DNA of 14,291 bases from the NCBI GenBank assembly GCA_024709285.1, contig JANJWY010000052.1:1-14291 (forward strand), in the 5' to 3' direction. The notes beneath the pieces were generated by a model, which saw only the letters and a list, made by a program, of their open reading frames with translations, was not told the DNA's origin and made no database searches. Of this stretch, positions 14,267-14,291 are shown in pieces. The DNA comes from Erysipelotrichaceae bacterium (GTDB lineage: Bacteria; Bacillota_I; Bacilli_A; Erysipelotrichales; Erysipelotrichaceae). Numbering within the stretch: the stretch's first letter is position 1; each line of letters opens with the position of its first letter. Made by a program: the position numbers and the translations under genes.

Positions 14267-14291
14267 GATTATGCTATTTTTTCTCTTCTTT

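Noticed and set aside
1..14291. CRISPR array, transposon ends, integrase sites, riboswitch of known class
   Set aside because: No regularly spaced repeats, transposase or integrase genes, and intergenic leaders are too short for known riboswitches.

Overview
The window reads as a chromosomal segment of a low-to-moderate GC, cell-walled member of the Firmicutes (Bacillota). The evidence is the conserved cdaA-cdaR-glmM cluster, strong AGGAGG-type ribosome binding sites, sigma-A-like promoters, a CCA-encoding tRNA, and an OmpR-type regulator with its kinase. TGA is used as a stop codon (2584, 9485, 12895), so the Mycoplasma code does not apply. An Erysipelotrichia-like or neighbouring lineage seems plausible from overall feel, but this is a guess and no single feature proves it. 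Coding density is high, no stretch over 300 bases lacks a gene, and I see no transposon, phage, integrase or CRISPR array.

Layout: (A) 16-4058 holds a lipoprotein solute-binding protein of the branched-chain amino acid/amide ABC type, a CoA-transferase of the acetyl-CoA hydrolase/4-hydroxybutyrate family, an alpha/beta hydrolase coupled to it, and a TetR regulator with its own promoter. This could be a small uptake-and-activation module for an unknown carboxylate. (B) 4091-5111 holds coaD (coenzyme A synthesis) overlapping maf (nucleotide pyrophosphatase). A terminator at the end of tetR lies immediately before coaD. (C) 5171-5244 is a single tRNA-Thr(GGT) with its own promoter and terminator. 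(D) 5363-6268 is a sugar-nucleotidyltransferase-like gene, convergent with a TraB-family membrane protein gene (7455-6289, minus strand); the two share a bidirectional terminator. (E) 7577-8326 is a membrane-anchored alpha/beta hydrolase divergent from traB, with overlapping promoters. (F) 8384-12194 is cdaA-cdaR-glmM: c-di-AMP synthesis, its membrane regulator, and phosphoglucosamine mutase for peptidoglycan precursors. (G) 12238-14243 is a response regulator/histidine kinase pair ending in a good terminator.

Most of the window is familiar housekeeping. The parts most worth a second look are the CdaA/CdaR pair, in which CdaA carries a roughly 100-residue charged C-terminal tail and CdaR a roughly 58-residue basic N-terminal segment, both predicted cytosolic; the uncharacterised binding protein/CoA-transferase/hydrolase/TetR module, including a long hairpin without a U-tract between its first two genes; and the terminator placed directly in front of the essential gene coaD. 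I did not find a clearly new multi-gene system.
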